A stretch of 64,000 nt of DNA from Galeopsis tetrahit (GCA_963675135.1 OY776132.1:66664850-66728849); one strand, 5' to 3'. Shown: positions 47,001 through 57,065, numbered from the stretch's first letter. The notes: generated by a model from the sequence alone, not told the origin. A program made the numbers and translations.

Positions 47001-49278
47001 AAAGCTAGCATACCTCAGAAGATTCATTTCAAACTTAGCCGGACGATGTCAACCATTTAGTCGTCTCATGAAGAAAGATGCACCGTTTAAATGGGACGAA
47101 TCTTGCAGTAATGCTTTCAAAAGCATCAAGTCATATTTGATGAAGCCACCAGTATTGATCGCTCCGGTGCCCGGACGTCCGTTGATTCTTTATATCGCTG
47201 GTCAAGAACGTTCAGTTGGAGCCTTGCTGGCACAAGAAAACGAATCAGGAAAGGAAAGTTCTTTGTACTACCTGAGCAGAATGATGACTCCAAATGAATT
47301 GAAGTACTCTCCGATTGAGAAGCTGTGTCTAGCTCTTATATTCGTGATTCAGAAATTAAAGCATTATTTCCAGGCCCATACCATCCATCTTGTATCGAGA
47401 GCAAACCCGCTAAAGTATGTTATGTCTAGGCCAGTTCTCTCGGATCGACTCGCAAGATGGTATCTCCAGTTGCAACAATTTGAGATCATTTACGTCCCTC
47501 AAAAGGCTGTTAAGGGACTAATTTTGGCCAATTTCTTAGCCGATCATCCAATGCCTGCAGAATGGGAGTTATGTGACGACCTTCCAGACGAAGACGTCCT
47601 AACTGTTGAAATAACTCCCCCATGGAAGATGTATTTTGATGGGTCCGCTCATAAAGAAGGAGCTGGCACTGGAGTTGTGTTTGTAACATCTGATGGAGAA
47701 GTCTTGCCCTATTCTTTCACTTTAATAGAGAATTGCTCAAACAATGTTGCTGAGTACCAAGCACTCATACTTGGGTTGGAAATGGCAGTCGATATTAAGC
47801 AACTACATCTCAGGGTGTATGGAGATTCAAAGTTGATAGTGAACCAGATGCTTGGATCATACGAGGTTAGGAAACCAGAGTTGCTTCCTTACCAAAGGTA
47901 TGCTCGACGACTCATGAATTATCTCGGAGATGTGGAAATTAAGCATGTCCCAAGGAAAGATAACAAACAAGCGGATGCTCTAGCAAAACTTGCTTCGGCA
48001 ATTGCATTGCCCGAAAGTAAAGCTCGTATCCCAATATGTAAAAGTTGGGTTGTGCCTCCTATATTTGAGGATGACGGTGATGAAGAAGGTGAAAGTCATG
48101 TCATCGAGGTGTTTGAAATTGAAGAGGAAGATTGGCGTCAACCATTTGTCGACTACTTGAAATACGACAAATTGCCAAATGATCTGAAACGAAGAGTGGA
48201 TATCAGACGTCGAGCCCCTCGATTCATATACTACAAGAGTGTGCTTTATAGACGATCATTTGATGGGGTCTTCTTAAGGTGTCTCGGTAATGATGAAGCC
48301 GCCCACGCAATGGAAGAAGCACACGCCGGTATTTGTGGCGCTCATCAGTCAGGGCCAAAGTTACACTTTCGAGTGAAGAGGATGGGTTATTACTGGCCAA
48401 CAATGGTGAAAGACTGTATGGATTACGCACGAAAATGTCAAGCTTGTCAGTTTCATGCCAACCTTATCCATCAACCTCCGGAACTATTGCACCCAACCGT
48501 TGCCTCGTGGCCATTTGACGCTTGGGGTCTAGATGTGGTGGGACCACTAACGAAGTCATCAGGTGGTCATCTGTACATCCTAGCTGCAACCGATTACTTC
48601 TCTAAATGGGCGGAAGCCGTACCTTTGAGAGAAGTGAAGAAAGAAAATGTTGCTGATTTTATTCGAGTCAATATCATTTTTAGATACGGGGTACCTCGGT
48701 ACATCGTCACCGATTATGGAAGATCGTTCAGTAACAGTCACATCGACAAACTTTGTGACAAGTTTGACTTCAAACAAAGGAAATCTTCTATGTACAACGC
48801 AGCTGCTAATGGACTCGCTGAAGCTTTCAACAAGACTTTATGCAACCTCTTGAAGAAAGTAGTCTCCAAGTCAAAGCGAGATTGGCATGAAAAGATGAAT
48901 GAAGCTCTATGGGCATATCGAACTACTTATAGAACACCTACGCAAGCTACTCCCTACTCGTTGGTGTATGGTGTTGAAGCAGTTGTTCCCCTTGAGAAGC
49001 AGATTCCATCTCTAAGGATGGCGATACAAGAAGGGCTGACGGAAGAAGAGAATGCACGTTTGCGTCTTGAAGAGTTGGAAGCCCTAGATGAGAAAAGATT
49101 GGAAGCACAACAAAGGCTCGAATGCTATCAAGCCCGCCTTTCTAGAACGTTTAACAAGAAAGTGAGGATACGTTCTTTTCAAGTTGGTGATTTGGTGCTT
49201 GCTGTGAGAAGACCCATCGTAGTAACTCACCGTGTTGGGAATAAATTCTTGCCTGTGGGATGGCCCATATGTTGTTAA
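44068..49278 (+). CDS. pol: Tat element pol (protease, RT, two RNase H, integrase), C-terminal frameshift
   Basis: In frame with gag; first ATG at 44119. Counting from there: a CKYHRLVGHPIQDCF zinc-finger-like block near 75; protease with LIDGGSGVNILP near 197 (Gly where many relatives have Ser after the Asp); a G-patch-like stretch near 410-465; RT with YVDDLV near 877; a first RNase H region near 1030-1120; a second with MYFDGSAHKEG near 1170 and VYGDSKLIVNQ near 1235. The integrase zinc finger (HAGICGAH, CQACQ) is near 1397-1440. Integrase core Asp, Asp and Glu lie in LDVVGPL, VTDYGRSF and NGLAEAFNK. Near 49257 two bases seem missing, so the frame ends in a short wrong tail while the conserved C-terminal codons continue in another frame to about 49374. 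Confidence 0.9.
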   Translation, partial: EVKKGGKPFIKDSNKESMAVTATAVKFRKGETDVGSKGKGVTQEWGQRRTSLRELQQKQYPFLDSDIPGMFDDLIKNDLIELPEMKRPDEAGRTDDPKYCKYHRLVGHPIQDCFIFKEKVMQLAREGKILLEDSETTANAVTIENNNECRDLSCHMTSEEDDERPQTNDGLDDKVNDCFSTIAFTDEDLMLGSESHNRPLFVVGHTREQKINRILIDGGSGVNILPLRVMKKMEIHMDELAGSRLMIHGFNQEGQRALGTIVLDLLIGGMTSTVTLHVIDARTSYNMLLGRPWLHENGVVPSTLHQCFKYFSQGVVKTVVGDDKPFTEAESYFADAKYFFRGAKETKNEEGPTRKDCKEASTSRPKENKSVPSIVEALEELTLPLTKLDGKKPSSQPIKGFVRPTQGPKVEHGEEMGRDVTKFYGPKAYKLLVKAGYDTRENCALGKGVSQSEYGLNDTQKMLRKSGYAVKSTKMGLGYTTKNPVRIAIKRANANHISEEEYSSTKDAFDEDGKKIRRLSVFERLGKSASKNSKKTKRPSVFDRLGPQTHHQKLGVSKVRSSKQSRIKRQHTLTIAYGGGSKARRQTIVLAQEYSDEEDDTESIASSNFVNTYDIRQQVSQDMRSRVDLTNTNEYNEDIATVNHITECEDVQVEEVDAEDAPPELEEGVKTTIDELKEINLGDVNDPRPIYVSALLSDYEEETYIELLREFRDVFAWSYKEMPGLDPKVAVHHLSVKKGVRPVKQTQRRFRPDLVPLIEAEVNKLIEVGFIREVKYPTWISSIVPVRKKNGQIRVCVDFRDLNVACPKDDFPLPIPELMIDATTGHEALSFMDGSSGYNQIHMLPKDEELTAFRTPKGIYCYKVMPFGLKNAGATYQRAMQRIFDDMLHKNVECYVDDLVVKSKRRNDHLQDLRVVFERLRRYQLRMNPLKCAFRVKSGKFLGFVVRQRGIEIEQAKIDAILKIPEPRNIHELKSLQGKLAYLRRFISNLAGRCQPFSRLMKKDAPFKWDESCSNAFKSIKSYLMKPPVLIAPVPGRPLILYIAGQERSVGALLAQENESGKESSLYYLSRMMTPNELKYSPIEKLCLALIFVIQKLKHYFQAHTIHLVSRANPLKYVMSRPVLSDRLARWYLQLQQFEIIYVPQKAVKGLILANFLADHPMPAEWELCDDLPDEDVLTVEITPPWKMYFDGSAHKEGAGTGVVFVTSDGEVLPYSFTLIENCSNNVAEYQALILGLEMAVDIKQLHLRVYGDSKLIVNQMLGSYEVRKPELLPYQRYARRLMNYLGDVEIKHVPRKDNKQADALAKLASAIALPESKARIPICKSWVVPPIFEDDGDEEGESHVIEVFEIEEEDWRQPFVDYLKYDKLPNDLKRRVDIRRRAPRFIYYKSVLYRRSFDGVFLRCLGNDEAAHAMEEAHAGICGAHQSGPKLHFRVKRMGYYWPTMVKDCMDYARKCQACQFHANLIHQPPELLHPTVASWPFDAWGLDVVGPLTKSSGGHLYILAATDYFSKWAEAVPLREVKKENVADFIRVNIIFRYGVPRYIVTDYGRSFSNSHIDKLCDKFDFKQRKSSMYNAAANGLAEAFNKTLCNLLKKVVSKSKRDWHEKMNEALWAYRTTYRTPTQATPYSLVYGVEAVVPLEKQIPSLRMAIQEGLTEEENARLRLEELEALDEKRLEAQQRLECYQARLSRTFNKKVRIRSFQVGDLVLAVRRPIVVTHRVGNKFLPVGWPICC

Positions 49279-50262
49279 AGAAGTTTACACAAACGGCGCC
49301 TACAAGCTGATTTCTGAAGATGGCATGAACATTGGTCCTATAAATGGGAAGTTTTTGAAACGCTACTACGCGTAAAGAAAACAACCACGCTCCATAAACG
49401 CATGAGCCTAAACTGCTTGTCGCTCCAAGAACGCATGAGCCTAAACTGCTTGTTACTCCATGATGCACGAGACTAAACTGCTTATTACTCCTGGTCCGCA
49501 CGAGTATAAACTGTGTACGACAACCACCAAAGGTAAATACATGTGGTTAAACTGTTAACTTACTCCACTAAAGGCATTTTAAGTGGTTAAATACTTAAAT
49601 CCCTACTTTGTCTACAGTAGTTAAAGAATAGTCACTCCTGGCCCGCATGAGTATAAACTGTGAACGGTCCCCCCCCCAAAATATAAATCATATTTTGCTT
49701 GAACTACGTTATGGCTTGATCCTCTTTAAAGTAGGCAACTTAGTATATTTCTAAGTACAGTCATAAGTTAAATCGAATTGTTCGAGTAAGTCGGATCGAT
49801 GAATACAAAAGTGACGAACATATGAAGCATGAAGAAAACAAAGAAGGAAGAAAGTGAAGGGGGCAATGCCCAAACCTCATTTGCCTTATATTTTCGGTTT
49901 TGTACTTCAATTTTGTAGAGGGGTGTACCTTTTCCCTTGACCCAGGTTTTATCCCTAAGGAGGGTTTTCCGAGGCAAGGTTTTAATGGCGCTCCGGCCTC
50001 TGGTTCGACATGTGAACTTATGGCTTTAGGATTTTCTTTTAATAGATAATCTTTATTCTCCAAAAGGGCCAATTCATTTCTCGATGAATATACAAAAGCA
50101 AGTATTGAAGAATATGAACATGTGAGATATAGACGAAGAAAATAAATTTTTAATCAAAGTGCCAAAGCAAAAATGGAATAGATACATGGAGTGTGCAAAG
50201 AAAAAAAAATATCCATGAAAAACAACAGATAAATCAAGGAAATCATGAAAGTCATAGAGCAA
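49279..50262 (+). other. Tat element spacer with short tandem repeats
   Basis: 49279-49374 is the out-of-frame end of pol. From about 49385 to 49670 diverged copies of a 40-bp unit (catgagcctaaactgcttgt) occur, and a C-run is at 49671-49680. A block with tttcccttgacccaggtttt and taatggcgctccggcct (49928-50000) is of a kind I recognise as a conserved non-coding part of Tat-type elements. No further gene is seen on this strand. Confidence 0.6.
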
Positions 50263-52833
50263 CTAAAAAAAGAGGCCTAAACCCTTAAACTCTTCTAAAG
50301 CCTCTTCTAGCTCGATCTCGGTCTTCTTCAAACCTTCAATTACATCATCTTCTATCAGGGGCGTATTGTTGATAGTGGAGATTTCGTCTTGAAAACTTAG
50401 GATCTCGGTGTCAAAACCTTGAACTAATGTTTCTTTCTCCTCCAGTGACTGAGCCAATACTTTCTTCTCCTTCTTCAACTCTTTCAAGCGGCGCACCTTA
50501 TCCTTGACTTTTTGAAGCTTTGTTTGGATAGCCTCGACTTGAGAAAGATTTTCAGCACGTTTCTCCTCAACCTCGTGAAGGGCATGTTTAACTTCGGTCA
50601 ACCGTTGATTAAGAACCTCCTTAGGACATCCATCAGAAGATTTAGACTTCATCCTATCATGAGCATCGGCTCTCTCGAACAAGGATATCAAAGACGCCTC
50701 TATAGCCGGGAGTTCAGTTTGAGCATAAGTCTGTAACCTCGTGAATGCAATAAGCACTTCCTCCTTCATAGAAGATAAGAGGTTAATAGGGGTTCCCATG
50801 ATTCTTTCTTGAAGAGCTTTCCATGTAGACAAAACAAATGCCCGTTCACGATCAAGAAAGAACTTATCACAGTGAAATACCGAAACTGCTTGAGTACACT
50901 GCTTCCCAACGTTGATAGGAGAAGAAGCTTTCAAAACCTTTACTGAAGACGATACTTCTTCCTCATCTGATTCACAATCACTACCAAAGATGTTTACCAT
51001 CGCCTGAAAAAGTAGACATGTGAACATAATTAGTAAAGTAGTAGTAAGAAAAAAAATGGAAAGTAAGAAAAGAATGAGTGATAAAAACCTCTTTCTTCAG
51101 GGGGTCTTTAACTGATTCCTCCAAAGGCACTAAAGCTTTGGTAACCTTCTTGGCCCGTTTCCAATGGCGATCATCGTCTTCACCTTGACTCTCTTCCGAA
51201 CATGGAGAAATACTCTTTCTCTTGCTAGTCTCAACCACTGGCGCTACTTCAGGAATCAAGGGAGGTTCAACCGGCGTTCGAGAAGTATCTTTATTAAGCT
51301 CTCCACAAAGATCATGACTATCAACAACCAATACTTCTTCTTCCAAGACATTGTCATGCTTCGAGTTGATCAAGTCGTCAACATGATTTTCTAAGTAAGC
51401 ACCATGAGCTTGGGCCCACCACTTCTTGTAATCTGGTGAAGAATACGACTTAGGATTCACCGGGGCAATCGGAAAACACACCTTAGCACGAGATCCGCGC
51501 AAAGCACAAGATTGCCAATAATGCGTCCCGTTATCCAATGGGGTGTCACGAAGATCAAAATTCAACTCTCCCGGAACTTCTTGGTAAAAGCCGAATTGAC
51601 GGCTAAATCGATGTGGGCTGTAAGGTTCAACAATAAAACGATTACCTTGTCTCCAAGTGAGGTAATTGGATCGGATAGCGACAAAGTAATTCCAGTTAGC
51701 CCGTTGACCAGTTCCGGAATCAACATAAGAAGTAAGTTGCTGCCGATTTAACATATTGCATGTCCATTCGGCAGACTCTCCTCTATGAATCCGTTTACGA
51801 GCCTCCGCAGGGTTATGGTACTTAGCACCATTCTCTCCAGAATGCTTCACCATCATAGGGGCACGGTGATCATGAACAGCAGGGTAATGAGTCCTAAAAT
51901 ATCGGGCTAACCAAACGTACACAAAATGAACCGGAAAGGCAGATCGAGCTCGGGACGGTTCGGGGTGCAGCGAAATCCGATTCAAACCCCTGTAAATATT
52001 AGCCAAGACCGGTACGACAAGATTAACTGTCTTACCCGCAGCCATCAAACTAGCCATTTTGAAAGTAGCAGGACGTATCATATTCACTTCACCATTAGGA
52101 AGGGCGAATACGCAAAGCCAACAAGCTAAATGAGCAGCAAGATATGTCTCTTCTTGCTGGGCCGGTTCAATCTTGAGTGTTTTAAACAAAGTAACTTCTG
52201 CATCGGACCACGACTTATGGACTCCAAGACTCCCAAGTGGATTATGAGTCGACTTAGGGCGACAACTTCTCTTTTTCTCACTTCGTTTGGGAGGTTGACG
52301 ATACTTTCCAGTTTTTCTTGACCAAAATTCAATCCATCGTTCAATCGATACGCCGCCCCTAGGAACGCTCCCACGAAGCATGTGGTAAGCGTGGAGTAAA
52401 TATTTGCAACCCTTTGGAAGGCATAAGTCCCCAGTTTCGTCAAAAAGTTCGGGCGCATCAGGTATCACCTCATCATATAGATAACCATCTAGAGGAAGAT
52501 CTGTTAACTCATGCATGTCCCATAATGAGATGGACATCTCTCCAAAAGTAGTGAGCAACGTATTTGTAGACGGACACCATGCCTCACAGAAAGCTTTGAT
52601 AATTTCGGAATTAAAGTCATAAGTAAAAAGGGAGGCAAAGACAGCGTAATAAATCCTGGCGTCCTTGAGGGTATGTCCACATCGGCTCAAAACCTCTTCA
52701 GTCCACTCCCAGTATCCTTTGTGATAACCGAATTCTCCAGAAAATTCTATAGTTCCTCTCCAGTTGTCCTTGCCCATAACTATACGCCTCCCCAAGGTTG
52801 GTAGATGGCTTACATCCTCTTCAATCTCGCATG
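50263..52833 (-). CDS. Antisense plant-mobile-domain (PMD) gene of the Tat element, two exons, 5' truncated
   Basis: Exon 1 runs from the 3' LTR border to 51089 (first ATG at 52777). Exon 2 is 51003-50263. Between them lies an 85-nt GT-AG intron (51088-51004) with a pyrimidine-rich 3' end; joining keeps the frame in phase 0, about 809 residues from the ATG. Exon 1 carries a PMD-type domain: GRRIVMGKDNWRGTIEFSG, then a GYWEW, an AFCEAWCPSTNTL and an ISLWDMHELTDLPLDG block, as in MAIL1/MAIN-related and retroelement proteins. Exon 2 is mainly coiled coil (residues about 120-245 of it) with an acidic start. In relatives the protein begins before this point, and the open frame runs into the LTR without an ATG, so the N-terminus is probably lost. 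Its role in the element is unknown. Confidence 0.8.
51004..51088 (-). other. Predicted intron of the antisense PMD gene
   Basis: Minus strand: exon end aaagag, donor gtttttatc, acceptor ctttttcag, exon start gcgatgg. It is 85 nt, T-rich, contains no continuation of the protein pattern, and removing it joins two long frames in phase. Confidence 0.75.
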
Positions 52834-53954
52834 TGTAGACGAGTAAAATTCAATTACGAATTAAATCGCGACATGTGGAAATTACGGGTTAAATATTAAT
52901 TAAATTTATTATTTATTTGTTGGAATAAAATTAATTCCTAAAAAATAAATATATAATTAATTATTATTCCCTCCAATTAATTTGGGTCTCCAAAGCCCAA
53001 TAAATCAAGTTAAAATTCAAGACGGGCCTCTAAAGTCCGGTAAATTAATACGGGTCTCTAAAGCTCGATAAGTAAAGACGGATCTCTAAAATCCAGAAAA
53101 TCCAAACAGACCTCTAAAGTCCAACAAATTAAATTGGGCCCAAGTTTGATAATTTGAGCCCAAAGGGCATTCTTAGCCCATCAAGCAAATTCAAATTTTT
53201 GAATTAAAGCCCTAACTACTTGCACAAAAATCTCCAGGCCTACACCTATAAATAGAGGCCTCATTTCATTCATTTTGAAAAACAAGAAATCAGAAGCATT
53301 CAAGGCTCTAAAATTCTCTGCAGAGATTTTAGAGTGTTCTTCAGCAATTGGAGGAGATTCAAAGGCGTTCTTCGTGCAAAGCATCAAGAAGCAGTGTTCG
53401 AGTGGAGATCAAGGTGCTAAGCCTCTTCGATTCGGCGTTTCTTCAAGGCGTTCTTCGTGCAAAGCAGCAAGAAGCAGTGTTCGAGTGGAGATCAAGGTGC
53501 TAAGCCTCTTCGATTCGGCGTTTCTTCAAAGTTCTTCGTGGATCTTCAACGGAAAAGTCCCAATAAGTCCCGAAAAAGTCCCGAAAAGTCCCGAAAATCA
53601 ACGTTTAATCCAAAATACGGCGTCAAGCCTTTGGATTAACGTTACAAAGTCCCAAGTTCAAGAACGATCTTCAACGACGTTCATCACAAAAGTCCATAAA
53701 TTCAACGTTTAATCCAAAAATACGGTGCTAAACCCTTGGATTAACGTTATAAAAGCCCCAAATACAAGATCGGAAAGGATTCGGCTGCGGATCCAGCTCC
53801 AAAAGCTCAAAAGTTCAAGTGAAGTTCAAGAAGAGAGAATCAGAGGAGAGATTAGAGATTGTAACCCGCAATATTCATCGGTTTAAATCCGAAATTAAAT
53901 ACATCGTTTACCATTTTCGCGTTTTATTATTTAATTCACGAATTTGTGTTTACA
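52834..53954 (+). repeat. 3' LTR of Tat element (1121 bp)
   Basis: Same length as the 5' LTR and nearly identical; the differences I saw are an A/T near 53194 and a T/C near 53640 (relative to the 5' copy). TATA box at 53247-53254. No polypurine tract directly precedes it. Confidence 0.95.
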
Positions 53955-54455
53955 TCATGATTATTAAAAATTTGAATATATTATTACTAATTACTAACAT
54001 TGAAAAAAGAACATTTTCGAATATATTTTGAATTTTAAAATATTGGTGTTTTATAAGAGTACATTATATCTCATAGAATAACATAATTTTTTTAATTTCG
54101 AATTAAAATTGGTAAATAATAAAAAAATTAAAATCTTACTAATAAGTAATAATCCACCGTAAAAATCTCTATTGTCAAAATGATAAGTGTACAATAAAAA
54201 AGAACCTAAAATTTTTCATAGAATATTAATTAAATATGTGATTTTTATATTAGTCTATCCGACTTTAGAATTTCAGTTTACAATAAACGAATTTGGTTTG
54301 AGGAATTTAAATATTATAGTCAACGATAAATTTGGAGAAATTCAATTTCCTTAATATAATTTAAGAAAATTCAAAATTAAGTAAATATTATATTAGCCTA
54401 TCAAATTTCAGAATTTCGATTTACAAATGTACATTCATTGTGCATCACAAATGAC

Positions 54456-54608
54456 TTATATAGAGGTGCCTTGTTCCTAAATGATAAGAATTGATGTGAA
54501 TCCATAGTGAGAGTATGTGATTTAATTACATTGTAAAATTGTACGGGTTGAGTACCCCTTGTACTCATATCTATACAAAATAACTTTTACTGTTAAAAAA
54601 AAAAAAAA
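54456..54608 (+). mobile_element. Short poly-A retroinsert (5'-truncated LINE-like)
   Basis: A 153-bp insert ending in 14 A residues, flanked by 22-bp direct repeats (54434-54455 and 54609-54630) that differ at one base. The end wording (gggttgagtaccccttgtac) resembles 3' ends of plant L1 LINEs. Too short to carry coding sequence. It lies inside Helitron B. Confidence 0.75.
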
Positions 54609-55463
54609 TTCATTGTGCATTACAAATGACTTTCGAATTTACATTGAATGAGAATGAAAAATAATGAGAAAAACATTGTCTGATAGTTGTTGTTGACATT
54701 GAGACGCGCTATTTAATCGGTTTGCAATGTCTCGAACGAAGAAGGGTGAGTTTAAGACACACTATTTGAGAAGATGATTTATGTAATCAAAACTGCAATC
54801 AATATCCAGTTTAAGAATTCCTGCAAAAACATAAAATCAAAGATGAGAATTCCTGCAAAAACATAAAATTAAAAATGATAATTTCTGTAATTACATAAAA
54901 TATATATCAAACGATAGAATTTCTACAAAAATATATACCATAAAATCGAAGATGAAAAATATTGTAAAATAGAAAATACATTGCAAACTATTCTAAAAAA
55001 ATTATAAAATCAAAGATGATAAAATACATAGCAGCAAATGATATACTCCAATTTCTACAGAATATGAGTGGAAGATAAAAACTCTCATCTTCGATTTTGA
55101 AGTAAAGATGTACATGTATATAAATTGCCATGGATTACTGTTTTTTTGGAAATACATACCACACAAATATGAGAATAATTTCTGCAAAGAATTAGAGAGA
55201 AGTCAGTATTTTTACAAAATATTAGATAAATGTGAGTATGGTTGAAATGAGTGGGGATATATATAGGAAATGAAATTAAGAATTAAGGGTTAAGATTAAA
55301 AGTTAAAAGGAATGAATGAGATTAAAAGATAAAAGTTAAAATGAAAGAGGAATGAGAGATTTTGAAATGAAGAGATTTGGAGAAAGAAGAGTTGAGATAG
55401 GTCATTCACATTGTGACATGTGGCACTAAAAAGTTTGTAAATATATATTAGTAGATAGATAGA

Positions 55464-56139
55464 TATAAATATAAATGATATGGGGTCCATGGGCTCCTTA
55501 GGGAGCCAAATTGATGATGTGCCATTATTCACCTCATTCTATTTAATTAATTAATACTTATTTAAAAAATATATGATAAATCTCCTAAAATATAGAAAAG
55601 TCACGCATGTTTCCTAATATTTAGGATGAAAAAATTCATGTGGATAATAATTAGTTTATAATTAATATTTATTATATTAATATTACATTAAACTCACGCC
55701 ACATATATTATTATTATTATTTACGCATAATTATATTTAGATGAAAAATATATTATCAAATCTTAATTGAATCTTAGGGTTTAGGTTTTAGGGTTTTAGG
55801 GTTTAGGGTTTTATGGGTTTTAAGGTTTAGGGTTTAGAGGTTTAGAGTTAAGTAAATTAATGTAGTCATTATTTTTTATAACTTTAACTTTAATTTTTTG
55901 TTATTAAAAAAATAAAATATATAAATGAATGATTTTTTTTAAGTAAAGTAAAATAAATAAATTAAACGTGTAATATTTATTAATTATGTAATACTAAAAC
56001 TCGTTAAAAATAGTCTTTAAAAAAATTTCTAATATTTTATTTCCTAATTTTATGGATAGAAGTTGAGATATACGTGCAATTATATATTTTTCATATTTTA
56101 GATTAATTAAATAAGCTAATATGATGACTTCTTCCTATC

Positions 56140-56142
<3 letters not shown>
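55464..56142. other. Non-coding stretch with interstitial telomere-like tract
   Basis: No gene is seen. The notable part is the TTTAGGG-like tract listed separately; the rest is AT-rich. Confidence 0.5.
55773..55858 (+). repeat. Interstitial telomere-like repeat (TTTAGGG type)
   Basis: About ten units of the plant telomere heptamer in degenerate form, for example agggtttaggttttagggtt, with 7- and 8-base variants mixed. It is a single block of 86 bp. Confidence 0.8.

Positions 56143-56209
<67 letters not shown>
56143..56209. repeat. (AT)n microsatellite
   Basis: About 33 uninterrupted dinucleotide units. The ORF across it (Tyr-Ile repeat) is meaningless. Confidence 0.95.
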
Positions 56210-56211
<2 letters not shown>

Positions 56212-56520
56212 TTCTAAGGATAGTTCAGGTATTGTCAAAACTATCAAAGTTCATTAATTCGAGTCATGAGTTATATCTAATGATTTGCTACCGATTGTAC
56301 TTGATGTCGCATAATTCATCGTTTTGCATTACACTTATTATCGTTTCTTGTCGTCTATCGCACTTTTAAATTAAATTTAATAATTTTAAATACATAATTA
56401 TAGAATTACAAATTTATCCTCACATAATTAATAAAAAAAATTAATGAATTATATATAATCTTTATTTTAATTTTCATATCATTAATAATCATACTCCGTA
56501 ATATAAACAATATATTGCAC

Positions 56521-57006
56521 TAGGGGTGTAAACGAGCCGAGTCGAGCCGAGTAGTGCTGAGCTCGAAACTCGACTCGATTGTTATACTCGAAGCTCGAAA
56601 CTCGACTCGACTCGGTCGAGCCTAAAATTTTGAAGATCGAGCTCGACTCGATAAGAAACTCGATAAACTCGAGCTCGGCTCGACTCGACTCGATTACCTA
56701 TATAATTTTCAAAATTAATTTTAAAACATATTTTTTTCTAAAATAAACTCGAGCTCGACTCGGCTCGACTCGACTCGATTACTCGTATATAAATATAAAT
56801 TATATATTAATGGCAAAATAATAAATATTGTTCAAGCTCGATTAGGCTCGCGAGCCTTTCGAGCCGAGTATCTATGAGCTCGAACTCGGTAGCTACTCGA
56901 GTAGCTCGAAACTCGACTCGACTCGATTAACTTCGAGTCGATTTCGATCTTTTTTCGAGTCGAGCACGAGTAGCTCGCGAGTAGGCTCGACTCACTTACA
57001 CCCCTA
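56521..57006. mobile_element. hAT-like MITE (486 bp) rich in ctcgactcg motifs
   Basis: Inverted ends TAGGGGTGTAAACGAGCCGA and (right, read inward) TAGGGGTGTAAGTGAGTCGA, flanked by a perfect 8-bp target duplication tattgcac (56513-56520, 57007-57014). These are hAT features. The inside is dense in gagctcg and ctcgactcg words that can pair on either strand. The minus ORF inside is a by-product. Confidence 0.85.
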
Positions 57007-57065
57007 TATTGCACGACATAGTGACAGAAACCTTCCTTCTTCGTGCGCAACAACGGAGGCGGGTA

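Larger units (their letters stand above)
41748..53954 (+). mobile_element. Tat-lineage Ty3/Gypsy retrotransposon, full length (12.2 kb)
   Basis: Two 1121-bp LTRs bound the element, with a perfect 5-bp target duplication tcatg (41743-41747, 53955-53959). By eye the LTRs differ at only about two positions, so insertion is recent. It encodes gag, then pol with protease, RT, two RNase H regions and integrase. The second, archaeal-type RNase H is the diagnostic of the Tat lineage. A spliced antisense gene of plant-mobile-domain type lies between integrase and the 3' LTR; antisense extra ORFs are known in Tat elements. It is inserted in Helitron B. Confidence 0.95.
39838..55463 (-). mobile_element. 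Helitron B candidate, split by a Gypsy element
   Basis: On the minus strand the 3' end reads a hairpin (cccgc-ataaaaa-gcggg, 39849-39865) followed by tcttacgCTAG ending at 39838, nearly the same as the end of Helitron A. The 5' end lies near 55463. There the minus-strand sequence up to a ttgtgccacatgtcac-like block and the pyrimidine-rich part that follows match the start of Helitron A. A short tagatagataga repeat makes the exact first base uncertain. Without the 12.2 kb Gypsy insertion it is about 3.4 kb. No Rep/helicase coding is seen. Confidence 0.65.

Noticed and set aside
56121..56369. ORF with a long Tyr-Ile run
   Set aside because: It is the translation of an (AT)n microsatellite.
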